DNA of 64,000 nt from Lepiota brunneoincarnata (GCA_023014365.1 JAEBUN010000012.1:124001-188000), one strand, 5' to 3'; counted from the stretch's first letter, positions 38,872 to 50,844 are shown. A program made the numbers and translations. Notes: generated from the sequence alone by a model not told the origin.

Positions 38872-39836
38872 ATGGCATCCGATACCCTCTTTTTCAGCCT
38901 GCCTCGAGCTCTACAAAGGAGGATTTACTCTGCTTTTGATTCGGTTGCTCGCCCCACAAAAGTTTCGTCAGCAGGGGGTTTCTTCCCCGAATCCGACGGA
39001 TTTCTACAAGATGACCAAGGCGACCTATCAGGGGGATTTATTCAAGGAGATAGTGGAGGATTCATACGAAACACTTATGAAGAAAGGACCCCTACTCGTA
39101 TACCTCTGTCTATGATACCATCCGCCCTCCAAATCCTCGACCTACCTCCAGATGACGAGGAAGTCCTCGCCGTTTTTCGTAATGCCGCCACGGGATGGAC
39201 ATCATCAGACAACGTGGTCGACGCGCACAGCATCGAAACGGAAGAATATGTTAGCAGGAGTGATTGGTGCTCAGTTTGCGCTGTTCTTCTTGAACATAAT
39301 ACTGGCGAGGATGTCAATACGAATGATGACATAGAGATGACAAAAGAAAGTGACGGTGCCTCAGACACCGACGAGTATCACGAATCTGAACACGAGGAGA
39401 ATGATAACGATGACGACAGCGATTACATGGAAGGCCCTTCGGCATCTGCCACTCGACGGAGAACACGCCAGACACGGAAACTCTCGTCTTCTCTTTCGCC
39501 ACCACGTATATCGACTTCGCCGGATTCCAAATCATATAAGCTCACGCCTCGCCAACGTCAAGTCTGTATCGACACTTATACCCTCTTTTTCCCATCCTCC
39601 CCTGCCGATAAGCTCCTTGACCAACGAATCATGATAAAGGATATTCAAAGGGTGGCAAAACTCTTGAACGAGAAGCTAAAGACGGAAGAAGTATGCGTTT
39701 CTCTAGCGAGCTCATGTAGATACTCATGGCGAGGTTTTAGATGTTAGAGATGTTGGAAACGTTTTCTACATCGCCCGACAAATCAATGAACTTCGATGAC
39801 TTTTGCCATATGATGATTTCTGCCAAGCTTGCCTAG
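38872..39836 (+). CDS. acidic hypothetical protein with EF-hand-like C-terminus
   Basis: No named family recognised. The N-terminal part MASDTLFFSLPRALQRRIYS is helical, followed by an unusual Gly-Phe-acidic stretch with repeated GGF units (AGGFFPESDGFLQDDQGDLS; GGFIQGDSGGFIRN). The centre has a long acidic, disordered region (ESDGASDTDEYHESEHEEND) and then a basic patch (ATRRRTRQTRK). The C-terminal domain, KLTPRQRQVCIDTYTLFFPS through DQRIMIKDIQRVAKLLNEKL, is joined by one intron near 39691-39744 to MLEMLETFSTSPDKSMNFDD, ending FCHMMISAKLA. This helix-loop-helix pattern resembles degenerate EF hands without complete calcium ligands. An acidic plus basic middle suggests a nuclear protein; that is only an inference. 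Confidence 0.65.
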
Positions 39837-40117
39837 TCGAAAATTGTGTTTTGCGCTCTCCTATTATTATTTCCAACAGGCTCAACGCTTAAGTCGATTT
39901 ATCGCCTACCTGTCCCATCCACGGAGACTAGGTTGATGCAATTGGCGCACCATTCAAACATTTAATCCCGGAGCCGCCCTCAAGATGGCAGCCTTCCTTC
40001 CTGAGTTCATGGTCTCTTTTCATTTGCCACCGGACGGCTAGGAGAGCTGTGACTTGCTGTGAAACTAATTCTTACGATATGTTAACATATAACGTAACAT
40101 TTTGCTTTACTTAACGA

Positions 40118-40218
40118 GTCCGTATCGATTAGGGGTTAAATCACTTCGTTGTGGTTGATAGGGGTCACTCCGATCAGCAGAGCTCCGAAGAGCCGCTGGT
40201 TCGATTCCAGCTACGGAC
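40118..40218 (+). tRNA. tRNA-His (GTG) with a 30-nt intron
   Basis: The full cloverleaf can be folded by eye. The acceptor stem GTCCGTA pairs with TACGGAC; the D stem is GATT/AATC; the anticodon stem is CTTCG/CGAAG; the T arm is GCTGG-TTCGATT-CCAGC. The loop reads TTGTGG, then 30 nt of intron, then C, placing the intron one base 3' of the anticodon GTG, the canonical site. The intron contains TCAC, able to pair with the anticodon. Discriminator base A follows at 40219, and a T6 terminator lies at 40232-40237. G37 and A73 fit eukaryotic tRNA-His; G-1 is normally added after transcription. Confidence 0.9.
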
Positions 40219-40231
40219 ATTCATTTTATAC

Positions 40232-40237
40232 TTTTTT
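40232..40237 (+). terminator. Pol III terminator of tRNA-His
   Basis: Six consecutive T residues 14 bp after the end of the tRNA, matching RNA polymerase III termination. Confidence 0.75.
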
Positions 40238-40375
40238 GGATTAGCTCCCCTTTCTTGCCGAATCCAAAATCTACGTAAGGCTGGTCGGAAGCCATGGCTT
40301 ATATATATTTAATATATTTACAGGTCCTGTGCGTATGTAGTCCAATCTATTTGAGCTGACAGACTCGCGAGTGAA

Positions 40376-41998
40376 CTAGGTTTCGGCTTGGTCAATACGC
40401 TTCTCCTCGATGAGATCACCAATAACAGAGTGCAAAACACTGGCAATCTTCTCGATATCTCCACGTTTTCCATCCACTACGGACACGCCCATATGTCCAA
40501 TCCTGATATAGCGGTCCCTGACATCCGCAAGCAATCCTCCAGCAAGGACCACACCCTTGGCACCTGCCTTTTGCAGCACCTCTGTTGCGGATAATCCCTC
40601 GGGGACCCATACTGCTGTCAAACCTGCGGCTTCGGCGCCCTTGGCCGCCAGGCTCTTCATGCCCAGCTGCGCCGCCACCGCCCTCAATCGCCTCGCCGCC
40701 CTTCGGTGACCTTCTATCCTAGCTGCCAGACCAGCCTCCCCATCCTTCATCAACTCCTTAAGGGCTTCCGCTAGTGCGCGCACAAGGTTGACGGGCTGGG
40801 TCCCGAAATAGGCTGCTCGACCAGCAACATATGCCTCCATAATCGGTAGCCATTTCTTCCAGCTAGCATAGTAGCCCTGGATTGGGGTTTTGCGAGAATG
40901 AATAGGCTCGGAGCGCCCTTTGGCTTGCAACGAGGATTGAAAGACCGGGGAGAGCACCGATGGCTTTTTGGCTTGCTGTTAGCACGACGTCCAGTCCCCA
41001 TGCGTCCATCTTGATGTCTTCACACCCGGCGGAACATACCGCATCCAGGATGATCTACAAGCAAGAAGCAAACTAGGACTGATACGAACCCACGAGACTT
41101 ACGAGCGTTGAGGGTGAGACACGCCGTACAACTTGTGCTATGGCCTCAATATTGGATAATACGCCTACGTCAGGGAATTCTCAGACTGGTTGCGGCAGGG
41201 GAAAGAACCCCACCTACCAGTTGAAGTGTCAACATGGGTAACCGTGACTAGCTTGTAGACCTTGTCAATCAGTGCAGTTTCTATTGCTGCGAGAGGTACA
41301 GCATCGCCAAGAGATGTGGCTTTGACAGTAGTGACATCGGCACCATACGAAGCTAAACTATTGAGTCGGGGTTAGTTTCATGCAGGGATATACTGGACAG
41401 AATCCATGCACCAATCCTTGAATCCGTCCCCGAAGTACCCTGTATTTATCACCATAGCCTTGTCCCCGCGCTCAATCAAGTTTGCCCCAACCTTTGATGT
41501 CAGGTCAGTCCCCTGGGTTGCTGGATATACATAGGGAAGAAGGCAGAGATACCTGGTCCCAGCCCAAGGTCCCGCTACCAGCAATGATAAATGGCTGGCC
41601 TGTTTTTGAGCCAACGACCTTCCTATAGGGAACCATCGATTTCGGTACGTGATGCTTTCACGAGTAAACCATGCGCACCTAGAGAGTAGCAACGCCTCCT
41701 GAAAGGTACACGTGAATTCTGGAGACACATGGGACACGGGCGGTTGCGCAAGTGCATCTAGGACTTGATTGCTGACTTCAACCGGACCTGGAATCCTATT
41801 GAATAGATTTTTTTTCGTGGTATATTAGCACGGAGACATCTTTTTTTTTTTGGAATTTTGGAAGTTTACGCAAGTAGTCTGCTCTCCTGTGTGAGTGATA
41901 TGTTGCCCCAGTGATGAGGAAATGACACACTTATGCCCGGGTTTTCTAGCCTCCTCAGTTCTAGGCGGCAGACGCGGGTTTTGGTTTATGGGCGACAT
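40376..41998 (-). CDS. AGX1: alanine:glyoxylate aminotransferase, with apparent frameshift
   Basis: PLP-dependent class V aminotransferase making glycine from glyoxylate and alanine. Exons join as MSPINQNPRLPPRTEEARKP, then ESRLLAIPGPVEV (split by a further intron), VSHVSPEFTCTFQEALLLSR, GANLIERGDKAMVINTGYFG and VLTASQKAIGALPGLSILVA, where the Lys of SQKA binds PLP. The frame then breaks: a tandem ATTC-ATTC on the coding strand (40896-40903) shifts it by +1. Removing one unit gives the expected YSRKT and restores the long C-terminal frame (IQGYYASWKKWLPIMEAYVA to KRIDQAET). A GC-AG intron covering the site would also restore frame but would delete conserved residues. It is therefore either a null allele or a sequence error. 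No PTS1 is seen. Confidence 0.85.
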
Positions 41999-43078
41999 GA
42001 TGTACTGGGCCAGGTAGCGGCGCGATTACCAGGTATATGAAAGGTACCGACTGAGTCGGGGAATCAAGGGTACAGGGTAGTAGGAAGGAAACAAGTGCTT
42101 ATATCTGACATTGACTGGGCCGGCCAAAACGCGATCACGAAAGCGCACATCGGAAGTATTTGAATAACCATCCAAGGTCGTCGGAGGTACGGCAAGGACT
42201 CCGGAAATACAGAGTGCATTCTTGTACCCCTCCGACATCTCTCCGCTGCCTGGCCTTGCCATTCATCTTCCTCCTCTGCCGCCGCGTACGCTTCTCCTCT
42301 ATGGTTTCTCCCTGTTTCACTGGGCGCTCATATCCCAGGCTAAAGGACGCGCACTGCACTTGATAATCTTGGGTCAAGACTGTCTCTCCCGGACCATTTT
42401 AGGGTGCAGCTTTCGTTTTCGTTGTGCTAGCTCGAGATTGACGCTTGTGGACCATTCCGACCGTGTATGAGTCTATGTGGTCACAAAGTTCTAGTCACTA
42501 CATTGTATCCACGTTGTCCACCCGATGTGTGTCGAGGGAATAGACAACGATGTACGTGCTGGTGATTTTCTGGGGCTGGTGGTCTCACCGTGGCCCATGC
42601 ATTGCCAAGGTGAGTTACTAGTTCTATCACGCTACCTCCCCACTCATCCATATGCAAAGATTAACCAACTCTTCTTTCCTCACTCTATGCGCAACCATGA
42701 TTTTCGATAAGATTGCCATTTCGATAACCCTCCGTATCTGGATTGCCAGGTCATCAACACGCCACAGTGGATATATAGCACCCACACGTTCCATTGCATC
42801 TTTGATCTTTCGATTTCGGCTCGATTGAAAAAGCTGCTCGGATCCACCACGTGCTTGGCTTTTTTGTCTGCGTTGAGATACTGTCAAGATGGTTGTCCAG
42901 AAAGACGTATTCAGCGCAAAGAGTCGTACTCCAAGTCCCAAAAGTTTATCACTCACTCGAATCTCGAGCCCATCCGTTAAATTCACGGGTGGGACTGGTC
43001 CCCCACGCCTCAGGGTTGTGTGGTAGTTGGACGCTTATTCGGCCAATATACTTGGGTAATATAACAGTTCGAGTGTAA
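41999..43078. other. unassigned stretch between AGX1 and the NLR gene
   Basis: About 1.1 kb. Open frames such as 42627-42986 (minus, 119 codons) and 42135-42377 (minus) have no recognisable similarity and no consistent splice partners. It may include the AGX1 promoter and 5' UTR and the 3' UTR of the NLR gene. Confidence 0.45.
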
Positions 43079-45390
43079 CTACACATCTCCAGAGCCCTCT
43101 CCTTCGTCTTGTTTCTTCAACCTGGTGTAGATAGTGGAAAAATCGTGAAAGAAGTAGTATGTGATTGGCTCTCGTAAGGCCCTGGTTGGGATGGTAGCAT
43201 TATATTGTACGAAACCTTGAAGCCGGTTTCCAATGAACACCGTCAACAAATTGTCCGCGGACACTGCTGTTACATGGTCCAGCTGAAGACGAAGTTTCTC
43301 TGGGTGCATAGCATAATCATGTTCCTTTTCAGATACCCAATAAGCTCGGAGACCCTGGAGACGTTTGCGTCAAGAAATGTAAATGGATGAGCTGTGAACA
43401 ACCTTACACCTGTCACATATAGGGTAGGCCTTTTGTCAAGTATGGAGCCCGGATCAATTAGGCTGCTAGGTACATCTTGAAGAACCGTATCTTCCCTAAG
43501 CAGTCGCCCCAGGCTGGATGTAGCGTCCTAGGCAGCTCATGAAGCTTCAACTCCATATAACGATAAAACAGAAAAGAGGCGTACAAATATAAACCTCAGC
43601 AGTTCGGGGTTCACCGTCACTAAACTAAAGTCCAACACCTTTAGAGCGTGTGCGATCACCGAGAGGGGGAGGCGACGCGGGAGGGCTGAAGTTTTAGCAA
43701 GCACAAGGCATGCTCTCGCGTAAAGGCTGCGACGTTCGTGATCCAGGTCCGTGGCGGCTTTGTCTCTCGGCCAGGAGAGGACAGTAAACTTGCCTGGATC
43801 GGGAAATGATCCAGGTGATCCACCTAACGCAACAATATACACAATCCGTGAATTCGGTAGACTTGATGTGAGGATGGATACACTTACGGCGCGGTACATC
43901 TAGTAGTATTCCAACTGCTCGGGATACTGATCGTTGTTCTTCATGTTCCTCCGTCCCAAGGTCTATTCCCGACCTCTGTGGGTCAAGAAGAAAATCGGAG
44001 AAGGATTTGTGGTAAATTCGGACGGGTTCAGCTTCGGCATTTCCGGGAAGGGGAACGTGGATAACAGAATGAAGCTGGCAGAGGCATCCATACAGTACAT
44101 TAGGGGGCATTCTTATCCAGTCGCACATGCCGCTCAATGATCTAATTTGATTGATATATTTGCAGTCGCCATAGAAAATCACAAACGATAGAACCTTCCG
44201 AGTCTGAAGCATATGGTCAGGCGCAACTTGCGAGAGGATATACCGATAAAGAGTGTCAAGACGTGTCATTGGATGAGTTGCACTAGTGCCCACCGTGGGC
44301 GAGGAATTATCAATGAGGTTAAGGATGATTTGGAATCGAGAGATGGGGTCCCCATTGGTCAAGTCGCTAATAAATCGAATGACAGTCTCCGCGTAGGCGA
44401 AGAGACCCAACGCAGCAGCAACCAGTTTCAGAAATTGATTCTCGGGCGGCCACTGTGGATAGAGTGACTGAATTAGTGGATTAGACTCCCGGATATCCTC
44501 GAATTGTGCACGGAGAAAGCGTTCTACATCTTGACAAGCCTCCGTAGAATCAATGGCGACCTTCTCCTCCTCAAAGGACGACACAAACTGTTTGCGCGCA
44601 AGATGCGTTGTGATGTGATTTTCGGGACGGCTGGCAATAATCCACAGGAGAGGTGCTTGAGGGTGCTTCGTAGTAAAGTCGGAGATAAGGGAAAGGAAGA
44701 GGACCTGTTCACGCTGACCATTGCATTCATCGAGGCCATCGATGAACATGAGCACGGGATTTGGAGCTTCATATATCTTTCTCGCGACGAAAGGTTCGAC
44801 GATGAATTCGTTGAACTGGGCATCTATCGACTTGTCCCATATATTCGGATTGATTTTGACCTTTGACCGGATATGATCGCGGTACCCCTCGTGTTGCAGC
44901 GTAATCTGATATGCAAGGGTGGTGATGACTTTCCTGGGGTCGTTGCATCCATTAAGCGCGGAGAAGAATAGAGCGGCGAGGATGGAGGACGCTTCCCGTT
45001 CGAGCTCGGCAACAGTCTGCATGATAGCAGACTTACCCACCCCAGCCGGGCCAACGAGCCACTGCATCCTTTTGGCTGGGAGTGCATTACGGAGCCTATG
45101 CCGGATGCGATCAACGATTTCTACGCGGGTGCCAGGATGGCAGCGAGGTGGGGGATCTCGCGCCGAGGAATCAAGCTCAGCGCCTCGCATTGTATGTTCC
45201 GAAAATTCCTTCATGACTGTCGGATTCGGTCAGTTAAACATGCAAAATGGGCTTAGATGGCCTTACAGTCATCTCCGATAGCATTGACCATGACAGGGTT
45301 GTTCAAAACAAAATTGTGCGCATTCGTAAATGCCCCTGAAGCGTACAGGTGCTGGGAACCAGCATCCGCCACGGCAGCTAACGGAGGCAT
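43079..45390 (-). CDS. NACHT-domain NLR-like protein (STAND NTPase)
   Basis: Fungal NOD-like receptor architecture. Exon 1 (MPPLAAVADAGSQHLYASGA, with NAHNFVLNNPVM) is the short N-terminal module common in basidiomycete NLRs. A long exon holds the NACHT domain: Walker A WLVGPAGVGKSAIMQTVAEL at about residues 97-104, FFSALNGCNDPRKVITTLAY, Walker B VLMFIDGLDECNG, sensor-like LLWIIASRPENHI and the winged-helix region (RIYHKSFSDFLLDPQRSGID). Three more exons follow; read in phase 0 they give ATSSLGRLLREDTVLQDVPS and GLRAYWVSEKEHDYAMHPEK, ending DEGEGSGDV. No WD40, ankyrin or TPR repeats follow, so it is a short NLR of roughly 700 residues. Roles of this family include self/nonself recognition and programmed cell death; the ligand here is unknown. 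Confidence 0.85.
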
Positions 45391-46725
45391 GTCTATGGAC
45401 AGGTCTGATCAAGAAGTCGGTGGGCGCGGTGGAAGAGACGATCCAGATTTTGGATCACCGAACCGTCGGCAGCTTCAATGACCGTGAGTAATTCACAAAG
45501 AAAATCTAAATACCAAGGACAAGGATGATGCCTATCACATCCACCAACCCATTGCCAGTCCGTCTGGACTCTGGTTGAAGCCAGTGCTGCGCCCTCCGCA
45601 CTCACTCATCGATCCAAGGTGTGTGCGTGCGTCGGCGAATTGTTGTTTCTATTATTCTTCGATGGCAAGTTTCAGCGCTCAGCCCGAGCCGAACAAAGCG
45701 TGAGTGAGGAGCAGTTTAAGAGAATCCACTGTGCCTAAGCTTCATTTTCCGACCTTGGTCCAGAAGATTGCGTTCCGATTCTTAGCCGAATCGTAAGTTC
45801 TTTGAGGGCCCATATTTTCGAATGAGGCTGGCAGTTCTACCAGTCGTCAGGCCTAACATCCCTGTGATCGAGATTACATTCAATCTTGTTCTCATTCGCC
45901 CAGCATAAATTGAAAGCTGAGCAGAAGGATTCCATGTAGGTACGAGCCTCCAGAGATCAGATATCCGAAATACAATTCTATCATTCGTTGACGGTTGCTT
46001 CCGTTTAGCTTCACCTATGAGAGATTGCCGAATGACTGACAATATGATGAAGTCCATCCATGGCCTCACACTGACACACCCTACTCAGGTGTTCTCTCGC
46101 ATGCAACAATGCTCGTGACTGGTGTGATATCTATAGATGAGACCACCATTCATGATAGACATCGAGGATGATTCCAGAAACTTGAACAACTATTTATCCT
46201 CAAAGACCCAAGTTCCCAGAGGCCTTAAACTTTCTTCCGCACTTTTTTCCCAGTTGTACGCCTCGCGTTATGGCTACTGAAGCTTGAACCCCTCGTCTTA
46301 CCGTTAATACTGCAGAGAGTGCTGATTCTTCGCAACACAGCCTACCCTTTGTTTTCTCTGGAGCTTCCTGCGCTCAGCTTGCAATATATCTTGGGGTCAC
46401 ATACCCGGTACAATGGCCCCTCAACCAAAAGCGAACCATTCCCATTAGCCTGCCAACAATGCCTTCCCTAATGTAATCTGACCCACTTGAAGCCCCATGT
46501 GGCAATCTTCTCCCACGGGATCGTGGATTTGCGTAGGAACTTGGGCGCGCGATCTCAACTCAGAAGTTTATTCTCTCTCGCTAGTTTTTATATATCGACC
46601 CCTTCGAGGCAAGCTCCGCGGTACCATTTTCCACAACCGGTCTAAAGGTTACACCAGGCTTTTCTCAGACTATATATAAATGGAGGAGGGCCTCGTGGAC
46701 GTTCACCCCCGCTTATCGCCCCACC
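45391..46725. other. divergent intergenic region NLR / MFS1
   Basis: About 1.3 kb between divergent starts. A minus-strand open frame at 45782-46069 (95 codons) is not recognisable as a protein. Except for the TATA box near its right end, nothing specific is seen. Confidence 0.45.
46671..46679 (+). promoter_or_regulatory. TATA box of the first MFS gene
   Basis: TATATATAA lies 55 bp upstream of the MFS1 start codon, the clearest TATA element in the window. It suggests an inducible promoter. Confidence 0.5.
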
Positions 46726-49334
46726 ATGTCCGTAGAGAAAGATCCCAACGAGAAGCATGAGCATGAATCTGCGGCCAGCATCAGTGCTGGCTCGGAAATT
46801 GACATTTTCTCCTTCCATGAACAGCGGGCAGGTCGTCTCATCGTCGATCCGGAGTAAGTCCTGCTTACCAGTGCTAACTGGTGCTGATCGATTCGACACA
46901 TCCTTTCTTGTTAGAGAAGCGAAGATTGAACTTGGAGAAGCGGTCGCGGCCCGACTGAAGCTCACTAAAGATGGGACAAAGGTGCTATGGCCTCAGCCGA
47001 CGGACTCGCCCAACGATCCTCAGAATTGGAGTTCCAGGCGCAAACACCTGCAGCTGCTGATCGTAACCCTGGCAGCTATAGTACCGGATTTTGATTCGGG
47101 TATTGGTGAGTATGCGTCATGGCCACATCCAAGAGCTCCTTCGCATTTACTGGCATCTTCTAGGTATTGCATCCCTTTTCCCGTTGGCTGATCAATATCA
47201 CACCACAACGGCGGTCATAAATAACCTGACATCGAAGTGAGTCCATTGCAATATGTTTGTCAAGACGCGAAGTTAAATTCACGGATGATCTAGCTGGAGC
47301 ATTTTCCTCCTAGGTCTGTGAAAGCGACACATGGCATAATCGACACTGAATTCTCACTCTAATAGGTTGGGGAGGCTTGTTCGCAGTAATGATTATTCGG
47401 CGGTACGGCCGTCTTCCCGTCTTGTTCTGGTCTCAGGTATGCCAATTTTCACATTTCATGATGCCACAAGTGACACCAGCAACATGATGATAGCTGCTTG
47501 CACTCGGGTTCCTCGTCGGTTGCACATTCGCTCCAAATCTCAAGACTTTCACTGGTAACTCCTCTCAAATAATACCCTGGCACCTTTGTTCATAGCGTGA
47601 TATAGCAATGCGATGCTTGACAGCTATCTTCGGGTACGCTTCTTGTAATTCTTTCTGGATCCTATTCCGATACATTTTCTGGAACAGGACAGCACCGCAA
47701 GTAACAGGTAAGACCTAACAATCCTGCCCTTTCCAATCATAAGTATCTCAACCCACCGTGTTCCAGGGTTTATACGTCGTAACAGATTTGTTCCCCTTCC
47801 ACCTTCAGGCCCGAAAGGTAATTGCTAGATTTGCTCCTGATATGCTCCAGTCTGATACTGGTTATTGTGAACGTCAGCTAAACATATGGACGATGGGATT
47901 TATCATATCTCCATTCTTATCCCCATTCGCCTTCGGGTTTTTGGTGGCTCGAACAACATGGCGTTGGGCATATGGAATTGGCAGCCTCTATGGCCTTCTC
48001 GTGGTCGTGCTCATCGCATTTTTCGGGGAGGAGACGTGAGCAATATTATCTTGCAGGAGTAGCACATCCACTGAATACCTGCGTTCCAGGATATACGATC
48101 GGACAGGTGAGGCCGATACCCGAACCCACGACGACTGGCCTTCGCTATAGAATCGAAACCCTCATAGGTATCACTGGAGTGAAAATGGCCAAATATCGCA
48201 TTTCTTGGACGGAGTCTATCCTTTCGCCTTTGAACGTCGTCTGGAGACCCCATCTATTTGTCATCCTAGTATTTGAGGTGGGTTTGATATAGATCATCTT
48301 CAATGAGTGTGAACTCATAATGCTATTTCAGGCAATGGTTTTCGGATTCAGTATTGGCATCAACGTATGCTTTTGTTCCCAATATAGACTAATCCGTGTG
48401 GCTGAGCGCGTCCATGTAGGTCACAAACGTTGTATTCCTTGGAACACCCTGTGGCAGAAGGAGGATACGGGTTCAGCCAATTTGCGATCGCAGGTGGATA
48501 TGGGACACCCATTGTAAGCAAAACTGCATACCCCAGTCCCTCCCCTCTCCGACCCTCTCTTTAGGTCTCAGTCCTTGTTGGGGAACTCATCGGGCGATAT
48601 ATGAATGACTGGATCATGAACGTCAGTATCCGGAAGAAACAAGGGTGTTTTCGAAGCCGAGAGTCGTCTATGGTGCGGAAACCTCTCGGGGCTCACTCAT
48701 TAAATGCTGACTAGTATATTCACCCGAAGGGCGTGTTATGTTGCAATGCCGTTATATATTTGCGGATTCATCACTCTTGGCGCTGCGATCCAGAAACATT
48801 TGAGTGTTGGCGCTCTTATTATGGGTTGGGGGATTTCTGAGCTTGCAGTCATGATCAACACAGTAGCTGTGTATGCATACTGTAACGACTGTTTCCCCAA
48901 ACAACAGGTATGTCACGTCCAGAGGCGGTTGAATTGACAGATAAAGAAGCTTCATATTAAAATTGATCATAGGGCGAGATCAGTGCTCTGATCAACCTGG
49001 CGAGAACACTAGGAGGTATGCTCAAGAAATCTTCCATCAATCTTCTTGATGTCTGAGGACATGTTTAGGCTTTAGCGTCGCTTACTTCCAAGTTCCTTGG
49101 GCGCTGAAGAATGGGGCAATCCAGACCTTTGGGTGTGAAGCCGCGTAAGCGTCCCGAATTCACTAACCAGGATATGGTGTACTCACCTATGCTCAGAATT
49201 GTCATCGGGTTGTTTTTCTTGGTGGTACCACCGGTTCAACTGAAGGGCAGAAAGCTGAGGGTACGTTACACTAGGCTTTTTGGCTGGTCTTGCTTCTCAG
49301 GAGTCTGTTTCAGGAACGTTTTTCTCTACACTGA
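46726..49334 (+). pseudogene. MFS transporter copy 1, interrupted by frameshifts
   Basis: Twelve-helix major facilitator (DHA1-like) related to copy 2. Recognisable exons: MSVEKDPNEKHEHESAASIS, FSFHEQRAGRLIVDPE, GTKVLWPQPTDSPNDPQNWS, LLALGFLVGCTFAPNLKTFT, LNIWTMGFIISPFLSPFAFG, GLRYRIETLIGITGVKMAKY, YAYCNDCFPKQQ and the end ERFSLH. Compared codon by codon with copy 2, extra single bases break the frame near 48105 (GG in acaGGTGAGG), 48448 (CCC) and 48637 (GGG). Near 47700 the natural-looking donor gives a fourth shift, though a weaker donor avoids it. Every site is a short homopolymer. With three breaks no full protein can be made as written. Either the copy is decaying or the sequence has indel errors. 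Confidence 0.7.
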
Positions 49335-50844
49335 TTTATGAGGTCACGACTTGTATGATTGCAAGGATGGTATTACTTGAGACAAGCTGGCTATTGCCTC
49401 GCGAATGAGTAGCAGAAGGGTAGCGGGAATGGGAGAAGAGTACATACCTCAGTAAGAACATGTCAGACACGACTGAATAATGATCCCTTTGTCACATATC
49501 TACCCCCTGCGCTCAGCTAATGGACGTCAAGACGCCCAAGACCCTTGTCCGTTACAGTAGAGCCCTACATAGCGAGTCGGTGTGAAGTGCTGGAGTCTTG
49601 ATCGACAGGAGAGGCTACATCCTTGAAACTGCGCTCAGGGCCATGCAATAGGGCCATGGGCTGGCCTGGCGAACACTCAAGAAGACAATGGCGGAACATA
49701 AATATGTAGTTGCCTTGGGAGCTAAGCGGCGAGCAAAACATAGATCATTGATCATCAGAACATTCCTACTACAGCATATTCGATAGGTAAAACGCAGGAA
49801 CCGCCCAGGATTGCGCGCTGATTGCTCCACTTCGGTCCTCTTCCATTAGTTTGATGGTAAAGTGTGGCGTCCGAGTTGCTGGACGCGGGATCTGGGGAAG
49901 TGCCTGGAGAACAACCGAGATTGGACCTGCGTAGAAAAGGCCTCAAAAATGTTATCCAGGCCCATGCAGGAAAGGGCGCGTCTTTATATGGACACTCCCT
50001 GATACCACACGTTGCAGAATCCAATACAGATTGGTGCCACTCGCGGTCTTCTTTGCGAGTGGATAGCCTGTGCACGAGGTGCGATTCATCCAGGCGCGAC
50101 CACCCCAAGCAAGATTATTTCATGCTCTAGGGACTACTGAAAAGAAACCAAGAGCGGATCAGGAACGGTGTGGTAGGTGGATGACCGCCATGACAATTAG
50201 TCGAGCGGCTAACCTGAGCAACGACACATAATTCAATCAAAACAAAAGACAATGACAGGGCCCGGAGTTTTGTTGGATTGGTCCAAAACACATACTTTTC
50301 CCCTGAAGAAATCAGATTCCCAAGACCCTACTTATTTCGCTTAGCGCATCCAGCAGGGTCGTCTCAAGGATCCATCTCCTTTGGTTGGACACCTTACGGG
50401 AGAGTTCGCTGTTCAGCAACCATGCCATACGTCCTGTATAGATACAAAATTGCGGACTGGCACAAGGAATACAATATTGCATCTCAGCTGTGGGTGGACC
50501 CTTCCCTCTAAGCGAGCGACAGATGATTAACTTTGCAAAAATGGCGTGGCCATCAATCAACTCTATTGCCAGTTTGACACTTTACTTGACACGGCTGTTG
50601 GAAACGTTATGAATCCCTCATGTCCCTGGCACCATACCTGGGGCCGATGTGGTGGATCAAGCCCAACCGCGCCTAATAAACCCCACAGGTACGCTAAGCT
50701 GTGGGGGAAGGTAACACCGGCGAACAACCCCTTTGGTGGATATCTCAGTTTTCCGCCTCTTATAGCCTCGGCACTAGGTCAGGCCAATTTGTAAGGCCCC
50801 CACCGACTCGCAGTACCTCTGTACTCTAGGTCGCAGGCCTCACT
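49335..50844. other. intergenic region between the two MFS genes
   Basis: About 1.5 kb, the longest gap in the window. Open frames on both strands (for example 49755-50108 minus and 50278-50511 plus) are short and resemble nothing known. No transposase, terminal repeat or third MFS fragment was recognised. Confidence 0.5.

Noticed and set aside
42627..42986. 119-codon minus-strand open frame considered as an NLR exon or small gene
   Set aside because: The NLR frame ends at a stop codon at 43079 upstream of it, and the peptide has no recognisable features.
44504..44866. 120-codon open frame on the plus strand
   Set aside because: Antisense to the NACHT exon; no family resemblance.
45782..46069. 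95-codon open frame between the NLR and MFS1, considered as a small gene
   Set aside because: No signal peptide, family resemblance or promoter; composition is not distinctive.
47690..47770. A fourth frameshift in MFS1 at the donor after APQVT
   Set aside because: A weaker donor (CAAGTAACA) two codons earlier joins in frame, so it is not counted among the certain breaks.
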